From the NCBI RefSeq assembly GCF_035984415.1, contig NZ_CP130720.1, positions 4,092,001 through 4,156,000 of the forward strand: a stretch of 64,000 nucleotides of DNA. Reading direction: 5' to 3'. Both the position numbers and the translations under genes were made by a program. The DNA is from Streptomyces sp. NBC_01296 (GTDB lineage Bacteria; Actinomycetota; Actinomycetes; Streptomycetales; Streptomycetaceae). The notes beneath the pieces are model-generated. The model was not told the DNA's origin, did not search any database, and saw only the letters and a list, made by a program, of their open reading frames with translations. Positions within the stretch are counted from its first letter, which is position 1; every line of letters starts with the position of its first letter. This document shows positions 41,094-52,024 of this stretch, one piece after another.

Positions 41094-42360
41094 CCCCGGC
41101 GGGGGCGGCCGGCTTGGCCGGCGGCCCCGCCGTCAGGAACTTGGTCCAGCCCTCCTTGGGCGCCTCGCCGACGTCGAGGCCGCGCATCCACTCCAGAGCC
41201 TTCGGGTCCTGCACGTCCAGCCAGTCGACCAGCTCGCGGAACGGCACGCAGCGGACGTCCTTCTGCGTGCACATCGACTGGATGGAGTCCTCGACGGCCT
41301 TCATGTACGTGCCGCCGTTCCAGGACTCGAAGTGGTTGCCGATGATCAGCGGCGCGCGGTTGCCCTGGTAGACGCGGTCGAATGCCTGCTGGAGGCCTTC
41401 GCGCATCTGCTCGCCCCAGTACGCGTGCTGCGAGGGGTCGCCCTGCGTGGTCGTCCCGGACTGGTTGACCAGGTAGTTGTAGTCCATGCTCAGGGTGTCG
41501 AAGGCGCGGCCGGGCATGGGCACCAGCTGGAGCGGGACGTCCCAGAGCCCGTCCGTCTTCTTCGGCCAGATCTGCTTGCTGATGCCGCTGGAGTCGTAGC
41601 GGAATCCCATGTCCTTGGCCGCCAGCATGAAGTTCTTCTGGCCTTCGAGGCACGGGGTCCGGGCGCCGATGAGCTCCTTGTCATAGTTGAACGGGAGCGG
41701 CTCCAGGCCCTTCAGGTCCGGCGTGTTGGTCTTCCAGTTCTTGACGAACGACTTCGCCTGGTTGATCTCGCTCTTCCACTCCGGCACGGACCAGGTGCCG
41801 ACGCCGCCGTCGGGGCCGCAGAAGTGGCCGTTGAAGTGGGTGCCGATCTCGTTGCCCTCGAGCCAGGCCTCGCGGACCTGGGTGGCCGTGTCCTTGATGC
41901 CCTGGAGGTCGCCGAAGCCGATGTCGGAGCGGCCGGACTCGTGCTGCGGGGCCGTATAGAGGGAACGTTTCTCCTCCGGGAGCATGTACACGCCGCTGAG
42001 GAAGTACGTCATCCGCGCGTTGTACTTCTTGCCGACCTCGCGGAAGTGCGAGAAGAGCTTCTGGCTGTCCTCGCCGGCCCCGTCCCACGAGAACACCACG
42101 AACTGCGGCGGCTTCTCACCGGGCTTCAGTTTCTGCGGCTTCTGCACGTTCGGCTGCGCACCCGTGTACGCGGTCGAGCCGTCGCCGATGAGCCGGTTGA
42201 CACTGCCGGGGGCGGCCTCCGGGGCGGCGGCCCCCTTCTTGGCGTTCGGGCCCCCGGGGGACGGGGGTTTGGCGGGTTCCGAGGTGCTGCACCCGGCGAC
42301 GCCCAGCGCCAGCGCCGTGGCGACCAGCCCGCCGGCGATCTTCTTCGTGGCGGCGATCAT
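41047..42360 (-). CDS. polysaccharide-deacetylase-like lipoprotein
   Basis: A 437-residue lipoprotein with lipobox GVAGC (Cys24) and a Pro/Ala-rich linker. The catalytic domain shows NodB-like features: VVFSWDGAGED (the usual DD is reduced to one Asp) and EIGTHFNGHFCG, which gives the THxxxH metal-binding motif. Later blocks include GNHFESWNGGTYM. It probably acts on a cell-wall or extracellular glycan, but the missing second Asp leaves activity uncertain. ATG 42360 has GGAGAGG upstream. The C-terminus is acidic and Pro/Ala-rich, and its coding end overlaps the ParA-like gene. Confidence 0.78.
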   Translation of the reverse strand: MIAATKKIAGGLVATALALGVAGCSTSEPAKPPSPGGPNAKKGAAAPEAAPGSVNRLIGDGSTAYTGAQPNVQKPQKLKPGEKPPQFVVFSWDGAGEDSQKLFSHFREVGKKYNARMTYFLSGVYMLPEEKRSLYTAPQHESGRSDIGFGDLQGIKDTATQVREAWLEGNEIGTHFNGHFCGPDGGVGTWSVPEWKSEINQAKSFVKNWKTNTPDLKGLEPLPFNYDKELIGARTPCLEGQKNFMLAAKDMGFRYDSSGISKQIWPKKTDGLWDVPLQLVPMPGRAFDTLSMDYNYLVNQSGTTTQGDPSQHAYWGEQMREGLQQAFDRVYQGNRAPLIIGNHFESWNGGTYMKAVEDSIQSMCTQKDVRCVPFRELVDWLDVQDPKALEWMRGLDVGEAPKEGWTKFLTAGPPAKPAAPAGVKPAAEPAEEGGDED

Positions 42361-42593
42361 CCGCCCACCTCTCCTCGCGGTTCCATTGCGGGTCTTCCGC
42401 GCCGCAACGTCCCATGCGGTCCGCCGTGAAGATGATGTGACAAGCCGGACAAAATGCTTAATCACCCCTGGGTGCTATTTCGTAGGCCGTTTGCCCCCAT
42501 TCCCTCCCACGATCCTTTACTCTCCATTACCTTTCATTTACTGAGTGTTGAGACTCCCGCCGCTTCATCCCTCCGTAGAGGAGACGGGAACCC

Positions 42594-45071
42594 ATGACAG
42601 CCACCTCCCCCCTGCCCGCAGCCGAAGAGCTCGACGGCAATCCCGGCAGCACAGCCGGCAACAAGGCCGTCGGCGCGCCCCGCAGGGGTCACCGCGCCGA
42701 CTTCCACGCCGACCTCTCCGCCTCCCTGACCGTCTTCCTGATCGCCCTGCCGCTCTCCCTCGCCATCGCCCTGGCCACCGGCGCCCCGCTCCAGGCGGGC
42801 CTGGTGGCCGCGGCCGTCGGCGGGATCGTGGCCGGGCGCCTGGGCGGCGCCCCGCTCCAGGTGAGCGGGCCCGCGACCGGACTGACCGTCGTCACCGCCG
42901 AGTTGATCCAGCACTACGGGTGGCGCACCACCTGCGCCGTCACCGTGCTCGCCGGCTGCTGCCAGCTCGGGCTCGCCGCGCTGCGCACCGCCCGCTCCGC
43001 GCTCATGGTCAGCCCGGCCATCGTGCACGGCATGCTGGCCGGCGTCGGCGTCACGATCGCGCTGGCCCAGCTGCACATCGTCCTCGGCGGCACCCCGCAG
43101 AGCTCCGCCGTCGCCAACGTCGAGGGACTGCCGGGCCAGTTGGCCCATCTGCAGCCGGCGGCGCTGGGCGTCAGCGCCGTGACCCTGGCCGTGCTGCTCG
43201 GCTGGCCGCGGCTGCCCGGGCGGGTGGGGCTCGCCCTGCGCAAGGTGCCGGCCGCGCTCGCCGCCGTCGCCACGGCCACGGCTTTCGCCGCGCTGGCCGG
43301 GCTCACCCTGCCCCGGGTGGACCTGCCGTCCTGGAGCAGCCACGCCCTGCCCGAGCTGCCCGAGGGCCCCGTTCTCGGCATCATCGCGGCCGTCCTGACG
43401 GTCACCCTGGTCGGCAGCGTGGAATCCCTGCTGTCCGCGGTCGCCACCGACAAGCTGATCGCCTCCCAGCGGCGTACGGGCAACCGTCCGCCGCGCGCCG
43501 ACCTCGACCGGGAGCTGCGCGGCCAGGGCGCGGCGAACATCCTGTCCGGAGCGCTGGGCGGGCTGCCCGTCGCGGGCGGGGCGGTCCGCAGCATGGCGAA
43601 CGTCAAGTCCGGGGCCGCCACCCGGCGGTCGGTCATGCTGCACGGGCTCTGGATCCTGCTCGCGGCCGGGCTGCTCGTCCCGGTCCTCGACCTGATCCCG
43701 CTCGCCGCGCTGGCCGCCCTGGTGATGGCAGTGGGCGTGCAGATGGTGAACGCCACCCATCTGCGTACGGTCACCCGGCACCGCGAGATCCTGGTCTACG
43801 CGACGACGATCGCGGCGGTCGTCATCGGCGGGGTGCTGGCGGGCGTCGCCATCGGCATCGCCGTGGCCGTCGCGATGGCCCTGCACCGGCTGGCCCGGAC
43901 CCGGATCACGGTCGAGGTGCAGGGCGGGGTCCACCGGGTGTGGGCGCGCGGGCAGTTGACCTTCCTCGCGGTGCCGCGGCTGAGCCGGGTGCTGAACCAG
44001 ATCCCGCCCGGCGGGCGCGTGGTGGTCGAGCTGGACGGCTCCTTCATGGACCACGCGGCGTACGAGACGCTCCAGGACTGGCAGGACTCCCATCTGGTGC
44101 ACGGGGGCTCACTGGAGGTCACCGGCCGCTCCACCACCCGGACGGCCGGGGCGAACCGGCCGGACCTCGCCGCCCAGGCGGACGGCGCGCCGGATCGCGC
44201 CGAGAGGGCGGACCGCGCCGATCGGCCGGACCGCGTCGAGAGGTCCCCGCGCGGCGGGCACCACTGCTGCCGCGCCTGGACCCCCTGGAAGAACCACTGC
44301 GACCACCGGCCGGAGGGCGGGCCCACGATCCCCGGCGCGGCCACGGCCCCCGACGCGGCGCAGGCGCTGAACGCGGCGGAGACACCGGCCCCGCGCCGCC
44401 GCGGCGCCGGCCAGCTGGCCAGCGGGATCAGCGCCTTCCAGCGGGACACCGCGCCGCACGTCCGCGACGAGCTGGCCCGGCTGGCCCGGGAGGGACAGCG
44501 GCCTTCGCAGCTCTTCCTTACCTGCGCCGACTCCCGCCTGGTGACCAGCATGATCACGGCCAGCGGGCCCGGCGACCTGTTCACGGTCCGCAACGTCGGC
44601 AACCTGGTCCCCCTGCCGGGCGCCGAGGCCACGGACGATTCGGTCGCGGCGGCCATCGAGTACGCCGTGGACGTCCTCAAGGTGGACAGCATCACGGTGT
44701 GCGGGCATTCCGGGTGCGGGGCCATGCAGGCGCTGCTGAACTCCACCCCCGGTGCCCCGATGACCCCCCTGCGCCGGTGGCTGCGGCACGGGCTGCCCAG
44801 CCTGGAGCGGATGGCGAGCCGCCACCACGCCTGGGCCCGGATCGCGGGCCGGCTCCCGGCGGATGCCGTGGAGCAGCTGTGCCTGACCAACGTGGTGCAG
44901 CAGCTGGAGCACCTGCGGGCGCACGAAGCGGTGGCCCGGCGGCTCGAGGAGGGCACGCTGGAGCTGCACGGGATGTACTTCCACGTGGGCGAGGCGCAGG
45001 CGTACCTGCTGTCCGAAGGCGAGGACTTCTTCGACTGCCGGGTGTTCGACAGCGTCGGACTACACGTCTGA
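42594..45071 (+). CDS. SulP-family anion transporter fused to beta-carbonic anhydrase
   Basis: An 825-residue fusion. Residues about 35-430 form a SulP membrane domain (about 12 helices, including FLIALPLSLAIALATGAP and GPATGLTVVTAELI). A STAS domain follows (VVVELDGSFMDHAAYETLQ). Residues about 600-810 are a beta-carbonic anhydrase with zinc ligands Cys644 (TCADSRL), His705 and Cys708 (CGHSGCG), and the Asp646/Arg648 dyad. The linker has a HHCC...NHCDH cluster. The layout suggests bicarbonate uptake linked to CO2 interconversion. ATG 42594 has GAGGAGA upstream. Confidence 0.93.
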   Translation: MTATSPLPAAEELDGNPGSTAGNKAVGAPRRGHRADFHADLSASLTVFLIALPLSLAIALATGAPLQAGLVAAAVGGIVAGRLGGAPLQVSGPATGLTVVTAELIQHYGWRTTCAVTVLAGCCQLGLAALRTARSALMVSPAIVHGMLAGVGVTIALAQLHIVLGGTPQSSAVANVEGLPGQLAHLQPAALGVSAVTLAVLLGWPRLPGRVGLALRKVPAALAAVATATAFAALAGLTLPRVDLPSWSSHALPELPEGPVLGIIAAVLTVTLVGSVESLLSAVATDKLIASQRRTGNRPPRADLDRELRGQGAANILSGALGGLPVAGGAVRSMANVKSGAATRRSVMLHGLWILLAAGLLVPVLDLIPLAALAALVMAVGVQMVNATHLRTVTRHREILVYATTIAAVVIGGVLAGVAIGIAVAVAMALHRLARTRITVEVQGGVHRVWARGQLTFLAVPRLSRVLNQIPPGGRVVVELDGSFMDHAAYETLQDWQDSHLVHGGSLEVTGRSTTRTAGANRPDLAAQADGAPDRAERADRADRPDRVERSPRGGHHCCRAWTPWKNHCDHRPEGGPTIPGAATAPDAAQALNAAETPAPRRRGAGQLASGISAFQRDTAPHVRDELARLAREGQRPSQLFLTCADSRLVTSMITASGPGDLFTVRNVGNLVPLPGAEATDDSVAAAIEYAVDVLKVDSITVCGHSGCGAMQALLNSTPGAPMTPLRRWLRHGLPSLERMASRHHAWARIAGRLPADAVEQLCLTNVVQQLEHLRAHEAVARRLEEGTLELHGMYFHVGEAQAYLLSEGEDFFDCRVFDSVGLHV

Positions 45072-45159
45072 ATGATGACCGAATGATGACCGAATCGCCG
45101 TCTCCGGCCGATCCTGATCAAGGGCGCGGCTGAACCGATACTCTCCGGTATCCGTGCCA

Positions 45160-45205
45160 CAGAGTGGCCCCTTCCCGCACCCTGCAGCGGGAAGGGGCCA
45201 CTCTG
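45160..45205 (+). terminator. terminator of the SulP-carbonic anhydrase gene
   Basis: A perfect 19-bp stem (core GTGGCCCCTTCCCGC and its complement) with an 8-nt loop lies 88 bp after the stop. Confidence 0.8.
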
Positions 45206-45235
45206 CGCGTGGGCCGACGCGGGCCTGGCCGCGCT

Positions 45236-45251
45236 ATAGGTCTAAACCAAT
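45236..45251. promoter_or_regulatory. DasR-like (GntR/HutC) operator candidate upstream of acs
   Basis: ATAGGTCTAAACCAAT matches 12 of 16 positions of the DasR site ACTGGTCTAGACCAGT, including the whole GGTCTA-ACCA core except one base. It lies 85 bp before the acs start. Confidence 0.45.
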
Positions 45252-45335
45252 TTCCGGCTACCCCTTGTCACCAGGGCCGCCGACTGATGAGCTATGCCCG
45301 GGGACACAACGGACACCCTGGGAAAGGGAGATGTC

Positions 45336-47291
<1,956 letters not shown>

Positions 47292-47308
47292 CGGGCCCGG
47301 TTCCGGGT

Positions 47309-47351
47309 GGCGGAGGGTGTCCGGCGCATCGCGCGCCGGACACCCTCCGCC
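47309..47351 (+). terminator. acs terminator
   Basis: A perfect 19-bp stem (core GGAGGGTGTCCGG and its complement) with a 5-nt loop, followed by CGTTTAA, lies 17 bp after the stop. Confidence 0.85.
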
Positions 47352-47507
47352 CGTTTAAGGTGAAGATCACCGGATGCGAAGGCGCGGGCCCTGTAAAGTA
47401 AGAGAAACGTCAATATTTGACGTGGACAATCTCTCAGGGTGCGCCGGGAAGTCTGGTCGGCAACGAGCTTCGCCATGCCGTCCAACCCACCCCGGAGGTG
47501 TCCCCTC

Positions 47508-48941
47508 GTGGCCGCGCCCAGCCCCACCGACCGCCACAGCCGCAAGTTCCTCGGCAGGCTCTCCCTGCCCGAGCGGCGCTTCGTGGCCGACGCCCTGCGC
47601 GCCGAGACCGTCGGCGGCGTGCTCCTGCTCGCGGCCGCCATCGCCGCCCTGCTCTGGGCGAACATCCCCGCCCTCGAGGACAGCTACGCCAGCGTCCGCA
47701 ACTTCCACATCGGCCCCGCCTCCCTCGGCCTGGACCTCTCGCTCCAGCACTGGGCGGCCGACGGCCTGCTCGCCATCTTCTTCTTCGTCGCCGGCATCGA
47801 GCTCAAGCGCGAGCTCGTCGCGGGCGATCTGCGCGACCCCAAGGCCGCCGCCCTCCCGGTGATCGCCGCCGTCTGCGGCATGGCCGTACCCGCGCTGGTC
47901 TACGTACTGGTCAACCGCGCCGGCGGCGGCTCGATGGACGGCTGGGCGGTCCCGACCGCCACCGACATCGCCTTCGCCCTCGCCGTCCTCGCGGTCATCG
48001 GCACCTCGCTGCCGTCCGCCCTGCGCGCCTTCCTGCTGACCCTCGCCGTGGTCGACGACCTCTTCGCCATCATGATCATCGCGGTGTTCTTCACCAGCGA
48101 GATCGACTTCCTGGCCCTCGGCGGCGCGGTCGTGGGCCTGGTCCTCTTCTGGTTCCTGCTCCGCAAGAACGTCCGCGGCTGGTACGTCTACATCCCGCTC
48201 GCCCTGGTCATCTGGGGCCTGATGTACAACAGCGGCGTCCACGCCACCATCGCCGGCGTCGCCATGGGCCTGATGCTCCGCTGCTCCCGCAGGGAAGGCG
48301 AGCGCACGTCCCCCGGCGAGCACATCGAGCACCTCGTCCGGCCCGTCTCGGCCGGCCTCGCCGTGCCGCTCTTCGCGCTGCTCTCCGCCGGGGTCTCCCT
48401 CTCCGACAAGGCGATCGCCCAGGTCTTCACCCGGCCCGAGACGCTCGGCGTCGTCCTCGGCCTGGTCATCGGCAAGGCCGTGGGCATCTTCGGCGGCACC
48501 TGGCTGGCCGCCCGCTTCACCCGGGCGGAACTCAACGAGGACCTGGCCTGGCCGGACGTACTCGCCGTGGCCACCCTCGCCGGCATCGGCTTCACCGTCT
48601 CGCTGCTCATCGGCGAACTCGCCTTCACCGGCGACCCCACCCTCACCGACGAGGTCAAGGCCGCCGTCCTGTCCGGCTCCCTCATCGCCGCCGTCGTCGC
48701 GAGCGTCATGCTCAAGCTCCGCAACCGCACGTACAAGGCCCTCACCGAGGACGAGGAGCGCGACGAGGATCGCGACGGCATCCCGGACATCTACGAGCAG
48801 GACAACCCGGAATACCACCTGCGGATGGCGAAGATCTACGAGGAGAAGGCCGCGGAGCACCGCCGCAAGGCCGAGACGGCCTCGGCCGCCGCGCTCGAAG
48901 CGGCCACCGGGTCCAGCGCCGAGGGCGACCGTCCGGCATGA
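47508..48941 (+). CDS. nhaA: Na+/H+ antiporter NhaA
   Basis: A 477-residue antiporter with about 12 helices. The ion-binding pair is Asp183-Asp184 in LAVVDDLFAI, and PTATDIAFALAVLAVIG is a family signature. It exchanges internal Na+ for external H+ in pH and salt homeostasis. After the membrane domain, from about residue 405, comes a cytoplasmic acidic/helical tail (EDEERDEDRDGIPDIYE, then a Lys/Ala helix) that E. coli NhaA lacks. GTG 47508 has GGAGGTG 7 nt before it. The following holin-like gene starts 96 bp later. Confidence 0.93.
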   Translation: MAAPSPTDRHSRKFLGRLSLPERRFVADALRAETVGGVLLLAAAIAALLWANIPALEDSYASVRNFHIGPASLGLDLSLQHWAADGLLAIFFFVAGIELKRELVAGDLRDPKAAALPVIAAVCGMAVPALVYVLVNRAGGGSMDGWAVPTATDIAFALAVLAVIGTSLPSALRAFLLTLAVVDDLFAIMIIAVFFTSEIDFLALGGAVVGLVLFWFLLRKNVRGWYVYIPLALVIWGLMYNSGVHATIAGVAMGLMLRCSRREGERTSPGEHIEHLVRPVSAGLAVPLFALLSAGVSLSDKAIAQVFTRPETLGVVLGLVIGKAVGIFGGTWLAARFTRAELNEDLAWPDVLAVATLAGIGFTVSLLIGELAFTGDPTLTDEVKAAVLSGSLIAAVVASVMLKLRNRTYKALTEDEERDEDRDGIPDIYEQDNPEYHLRMAKIYEEKAAEHRRKAETASAAALEAATGSSAEGDRPA

Positions 48942-49037
48942 TCTGAACTGACGCTGTGACGGGCGCAGGACAGCCGCCGCGCACGGCGGCGACAGCAGAC
49001 GGCGTCAGACGACGGCAGATGACAGAGGGAGAGAGCG

Positions 49038-49496
49038 ATGAGCGCAGTGGACCAAGGGGCGCAAGGAGCCGAGCGCACACTCGGCCAGCTGGTCGCCTCG
49101 GCCACCGCCGAGATGTCCGCCCTGGTGCACGACGAGATCGCCCTCGCCAAGGCGGAGATCCGCGAGGACGTCAAGCGCGTGGGCATCGGCGGCACCGCCA
49201 TCGGGGTCGCAGGAGTGTTCGCCCTGTTCTCGCTGCCCGTGCTGAGCTTCGCGGCGGCGTACGGGATCCACAACCTCGGGCTCGGTCTGGCCTGGTCCTT
49301 CCTCATCGTCGGCGTGGCGTTCCTGCTGCTCGCGGGCCTGCTGGCGCTGATCGCCATGTCGAAGTTCAAGAAGGTCAAGCCGCCGGAGAGGACCATCGCC
49401 TCCGTCAAGGAGACGGCGGCGCTCGTCGGGACCGTCAAGCCGCACCCGCGGTCGGTGAGTGACCAGGCCGTGGGTGTGGCACGCTCGTCCTCATGA
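49038..49496 (+). CDS. actinobacterial holin-X (holin superfamily III) membrane protein
   Basis: A 152-residue protein. An amphipathic N-terminal part (LGQLVASATAEMSALVHDEI) is followed by two helices (about 50-75 and 85-110) and a basic Lys-rich end. This is the Phage_holin_3_6 / Actinobacterial Holin-X family. Despite the name it is a chromosomal housekeeping-type gene here, with no phage genes nearby. Function unknown. ATG 49038 has GGAGAGA upstream. Its stop overlaps the next gene's ATG by 4 bp, so both are coupled. Confidence 0.85.
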   Translation: MSAVDQGAQGAERTLGQLVASATAEMSALVHDEIALAKAEIREDVKRVGIGGTAIGVAGVFALFSLPVLSFAAAYGIHNLGLGLAWSFLIVGVAFLLLAGLLALIAMSKFKKVKPPERTIASVKETAALVGTVKPHPRSVSDQAVGVARSSS

Positions 49497-50452
49497 CAGC
49501 GCCCTCACCGGACTCCAGCACTCCGCCCACCGCCGCGACGGCGGTCCGGATCGATGTGCCCGGCGGGAGGGCGGTGACCCACCGGGACGTCGCGGCCAAC
49601 GGGGCCCGGTTCCACGTGGCCGAGATGGGCGACGGGCCGCTGGTGCTGCTGTTGCACGGCTTCCCGCAGTTCTGGTGGACGTGGCGGCACCAGCTGACCG
49701 CGCTCGCCGACGCCGGGTACCGGGCGGTCGCGATGGACCTGCGCGGAGTGGGCGGCAGCGACCGCACCCCGCGCGGCTACGACCCCGCGAACCTGGCACT
49801 CGACATCACCGGGGTCGTACGGTCCCTCGGCGAGCCGGACGCCGCCCTCGTGGGACACGACCTCGGCGGCTACCTCGCCTGGACCGCGGCCGTGATGCGA
49901 CCCAAGCTGGTGCGCCGGCTCGTGGTCTCCTCGATGCCGCACCCGCGGCGCTGGCGCTCGGCGATGCTGTCCGACTTCGGTCAGACGCGGGCCAGTTCGC
50001 ACATCTGGGGCTTCCAGCGGCCGTTCATCCCCGAGCGGCAGCTCGTCGCCGACGACGGGGCGCTCGTGGGGGAGCTGATCCGGGACTGGTCCGGGCCCGT
50101 GCCCCCCGAGGAGGCGGACCTCGACGTGTACCGGCGGGCGATGTGCATCCCGTCCACCGCGCACTGCTCGATCGAGCCGTACCGCTGGATGATGCGCTCG
50201 ATGGCCCGGCCGGACGGGCTCCAGTTCAACCGCCGGATGAAGCGGCCGGTGCGGGTGCCGACGCTGCATCTGCACGGCTCGCTCGACCCGGTGATGCGGA
50301 CCCGGAGCGCGGCCGGCTCCGGGGAGTACGTCGAAGCCCCGTACCGGTGGCGGCTGTTCGACGGCCTCGGGCACTTCCCCCACGAGGAGGATCCCGCGGC
50401 CTTCTCGACCGAGTTGGTGAACTGGCTCAAGGACCCCGAGCCGGACCGCTGA
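49493..50452 (+). CDS. alpha/beta hydrolase, epoxide hydrolase-like
   Basis: A 319-residue alpha/beta hydrolase. The oxyanion strand is LLLHGFPQFWWTWRHQL. The nucleophile elbow is VGHDLGGYLAW, with Asp in place of Ser, as in epoxide hydrolases and haloalkane dehalogenases. The catalytic His lies in GLGHFPHEE near the C-terminus, and the cap region has two Tyr/Trp-rich helices. The HGFP motif and Asp nucleophile favour epoxide hydrolysis. It is translationally coupled to the holin-like gene. No terminator is evident downstream. Confidence 0.88.
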   Translation: MTAPSPDSSTPPTAATAVRIDVPGGRAVTHRDVAANGARFHVAEMGDGPLVLLLHGFPQFWWTWRHQLTALADAGYRAVAMDLRGVGGSDRTPRGYDPANLALDITGVVRSLGEPDAALVGHDLGGYLAWTAAVMRPKLVRRLVVSSMPHPRRWRSAMLSDFGQTRASSHIWGFQRPFIPERQLVADDGALVGELIRDWSGPVPPEEADLDVYRRAMCIPSTAHCSIEPYRWMMRSMARPDGLQFNRRMKRPVRVPTLHLHGSLDPVMRTRSAAGSGEYVEAPYRWRLFDGLGHFPHEEDPAAFSTELVNWLKDPEPDR

Positions 50453-50781
50453 CCACGCGAACCGTCTGACCGACCGTCAACACGGCGGCCGGTACGACTG
50501 TCTTACGACCATTCAATTGCCTGGCGCATAGGCCAATTGGCCGCCCCGGACGGGGTTACCGACCTTGGGGCCCGGGCACAGCTCGTTGTATGGGCTGGAC
50601 GCACGACTACGGTGACACCGCACGCGAACGCCGCCCGGCAGCGACGCCGGGCACACACGGGAGGTCGGGCCGGGACGGCCACGACCCCCGCCTCGGGATC
50701 CCACGTATCCTGCGCCGCCGGGCCCGCTGGGTCTCGGCCCGCCTGCGGCATCCACGGACGTAGCCGGGCGCGGCGCCCCGT
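50453..50781. other. gene-free gap between convergent genes
   Basis: I see no gene, repeat or clear terminator in these 329 bp apart from the protease terminator that follows at 50782. The only reading frames are low-complexity Ala/Arg/Pro stretches. Confidence 0.5.
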
Positions 50782-50808
50782 TCCGTACGGGCAAGGTGCC
50801 CGTACGGA
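50782..50808 (-). terminator. terminator of the MarP-like protease gene
   Basis: A perfect 12-bp stem (TCCGTACGGGCA and its complement) with a 3-nt loop begins directly after the stop codon of the minus-strand gene. Confidence 0.8.
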
Positions 50809-52011
50809 TCAGAGGGCGCAGCCCTGGCTGTCGACCCGCCGGTCGGAGACCTTGCCGATCCGGATGTCGTCGCGGACCTCGTCCGCCGTCAGCGCGTACC
50901 CGGTGTTCGGGTCGTCGAGCGACTTCGCGAAGACGACCCCGTACACCTTGCCGTCGGGCGTGAGCAGCGGGCCGCCGGAGTTGCCCTGGCGGACCGTCGC
51001 GTACAGCGAGTAGACGTCGCGCCGGACGGTGCCGCGGTGGTAGATGTCCGGGCCGTTGGCGTTGATCCGGCCGCGGACGCGCGCCGCGCGGACGTCGTAC
51101 GAGCCGTTCTCCGGGAAGCCGGCGACGATCGCGTCGCTGCTGCTCACCGCGTCCTTGTCGGTGAACTCCAGCGCGGGCGCCTTCAGCTTGGGCACGTCCA
51201 GGACGGCGATGTCGCGCTCCCAGTCGTAGAGCACGACCTTGCCGTCGTAGAGCTTGCCCTCGCCGCCGATCTGCACGGTCGGCTCGCCGACGCCGCCGAC
51301 GACATGCGCGTTGGTCATCACCTTGCCGGGCGCGAAGACGAAGCCGGTGCCCTCCAGGACCTTGCTGCAGCTCGGCGCGGTGCCGACGACCTTCACGATC
51401 GAGCGCTTGGCCACCTCGGCGACGGGGCTGCGGGCGAGCGCCGGGTCGGGCGCCTTCACCTCGGTGATCGGCTCGTTCGAGAACGGGCTGAAGACCTGTG
51501 GGAAGCCGTTGCGCGCCAGGGTGGAGGTGAAGTCCGAGAACCAGGTGTTGGCCTGCGCGGGCAGCACCCGCGAGACGCCGAGCAGCACCTTGGAGTTGCG
51601 GACCTCCTTGCCCAGGGTGGGCAGCGAGGTCTGGGCCAGGAGGAGGCCGATCAGCCACGCCACCAGCAGCATCGCGACGACGTTCACCAGGGCCCCGCCG
51701 GTCGCGTCGAGCGCGCGCGCCGGAGACCACGTGATGTGGCGGCGCAGGCGGTTGCCCAGATGGGTGGTGAAGGCCTGCCCGATCGAGGCACAGACGATGA
51801 TCACGACGACGGCGATCACGACGACCGTGGTGGACACCTCGGAGCCGTTGTCGGTCACCTGGTCCCAGATCAGCGGGAGCAGGGACACGGCGATGAGACC
51901 ACCGCCGAGGAAGCCGATCACCGACAGGATGCCGACGACGAACCCCTGGCGGTAGCCGACGATCGCAAACCACACGGCAGCGAGCAGCAACAGGATGTCC
52001 AGCACGTTCAC
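50809..52011 (-). CDS. MarP-like membrane serine protease (CvpA + trypsin)
   Basis: A 400-residue protein. Four helices form a CvpA-like domain (about residues 3-130), followed by a chymotrypsin-type protease with His236 (TNAHVV), Asp267 (RDIAVL) and Ser345 (QGNSGGP). M. tuberculosis MarP has this architecture and cleaves the peptidoglycan hydrolase RipA under acid stress, so a periplasmic acid or oxidative stress role is likely. Cys near residue 208 (PSCSKV) and at the C-terminus (SQGCAL) may form a disulphide, as in MarP. I choose GTG 52011 after GGTGA; GTG 52020 is possible. It follows the Nudix gene closely. Confidence 0.9.
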   Translation of the reverse strand: MNVLDILLLLAAVWFAIVGYRQGFVVGILSVIGFLGGGLIAVSLLPLIWDQVTDNGSEVSTTVVVIAVVVIIVCASIGQAFTTHLGNRLRRHITWSPARALDATGGALVNVVAMLLVAWLIGLLLAQTSLPTLGKEVRNSKVLLGVSRVLPAQANTWFSDFTSTLARNGFPQVFSPFSNEPITEVKAPDPALARSPVAEVAKRSIVKVVGTAPSCSKVLEGTGFVFAPGKVMTNAHVVGGVGEPTVQIGGEGKLYDGKVVLYDWERDIAVLDVPKLKAPALEFTDKDAVSSSDAIVAGFPENGSYDVRAARVRGRINANGPDIYHRGTVRRDVYSLYATVRQGNSGGPLLTPDGKVYGVVFAKSLDDPNTGYALTADEVRDDIRIGKVSDRRVDSQGCAL

Positions 52012-52024
52012 GAGGGTCACCGTC

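Noticed and set aside
49038..49496. Prophage remnant suggested by the holin-type family name
   Set aside because: The Holin-X family is a common chromosomal actinobacterial membrane protein; no phage structural, lysis or integrase gene is nearby.
50503..50751. 82-codon minus-strand frame in the gap after the epoxide hydrolase
   Set aside because: It has no ribosome site, ends within low-complexity sequence and has no recognisable features.
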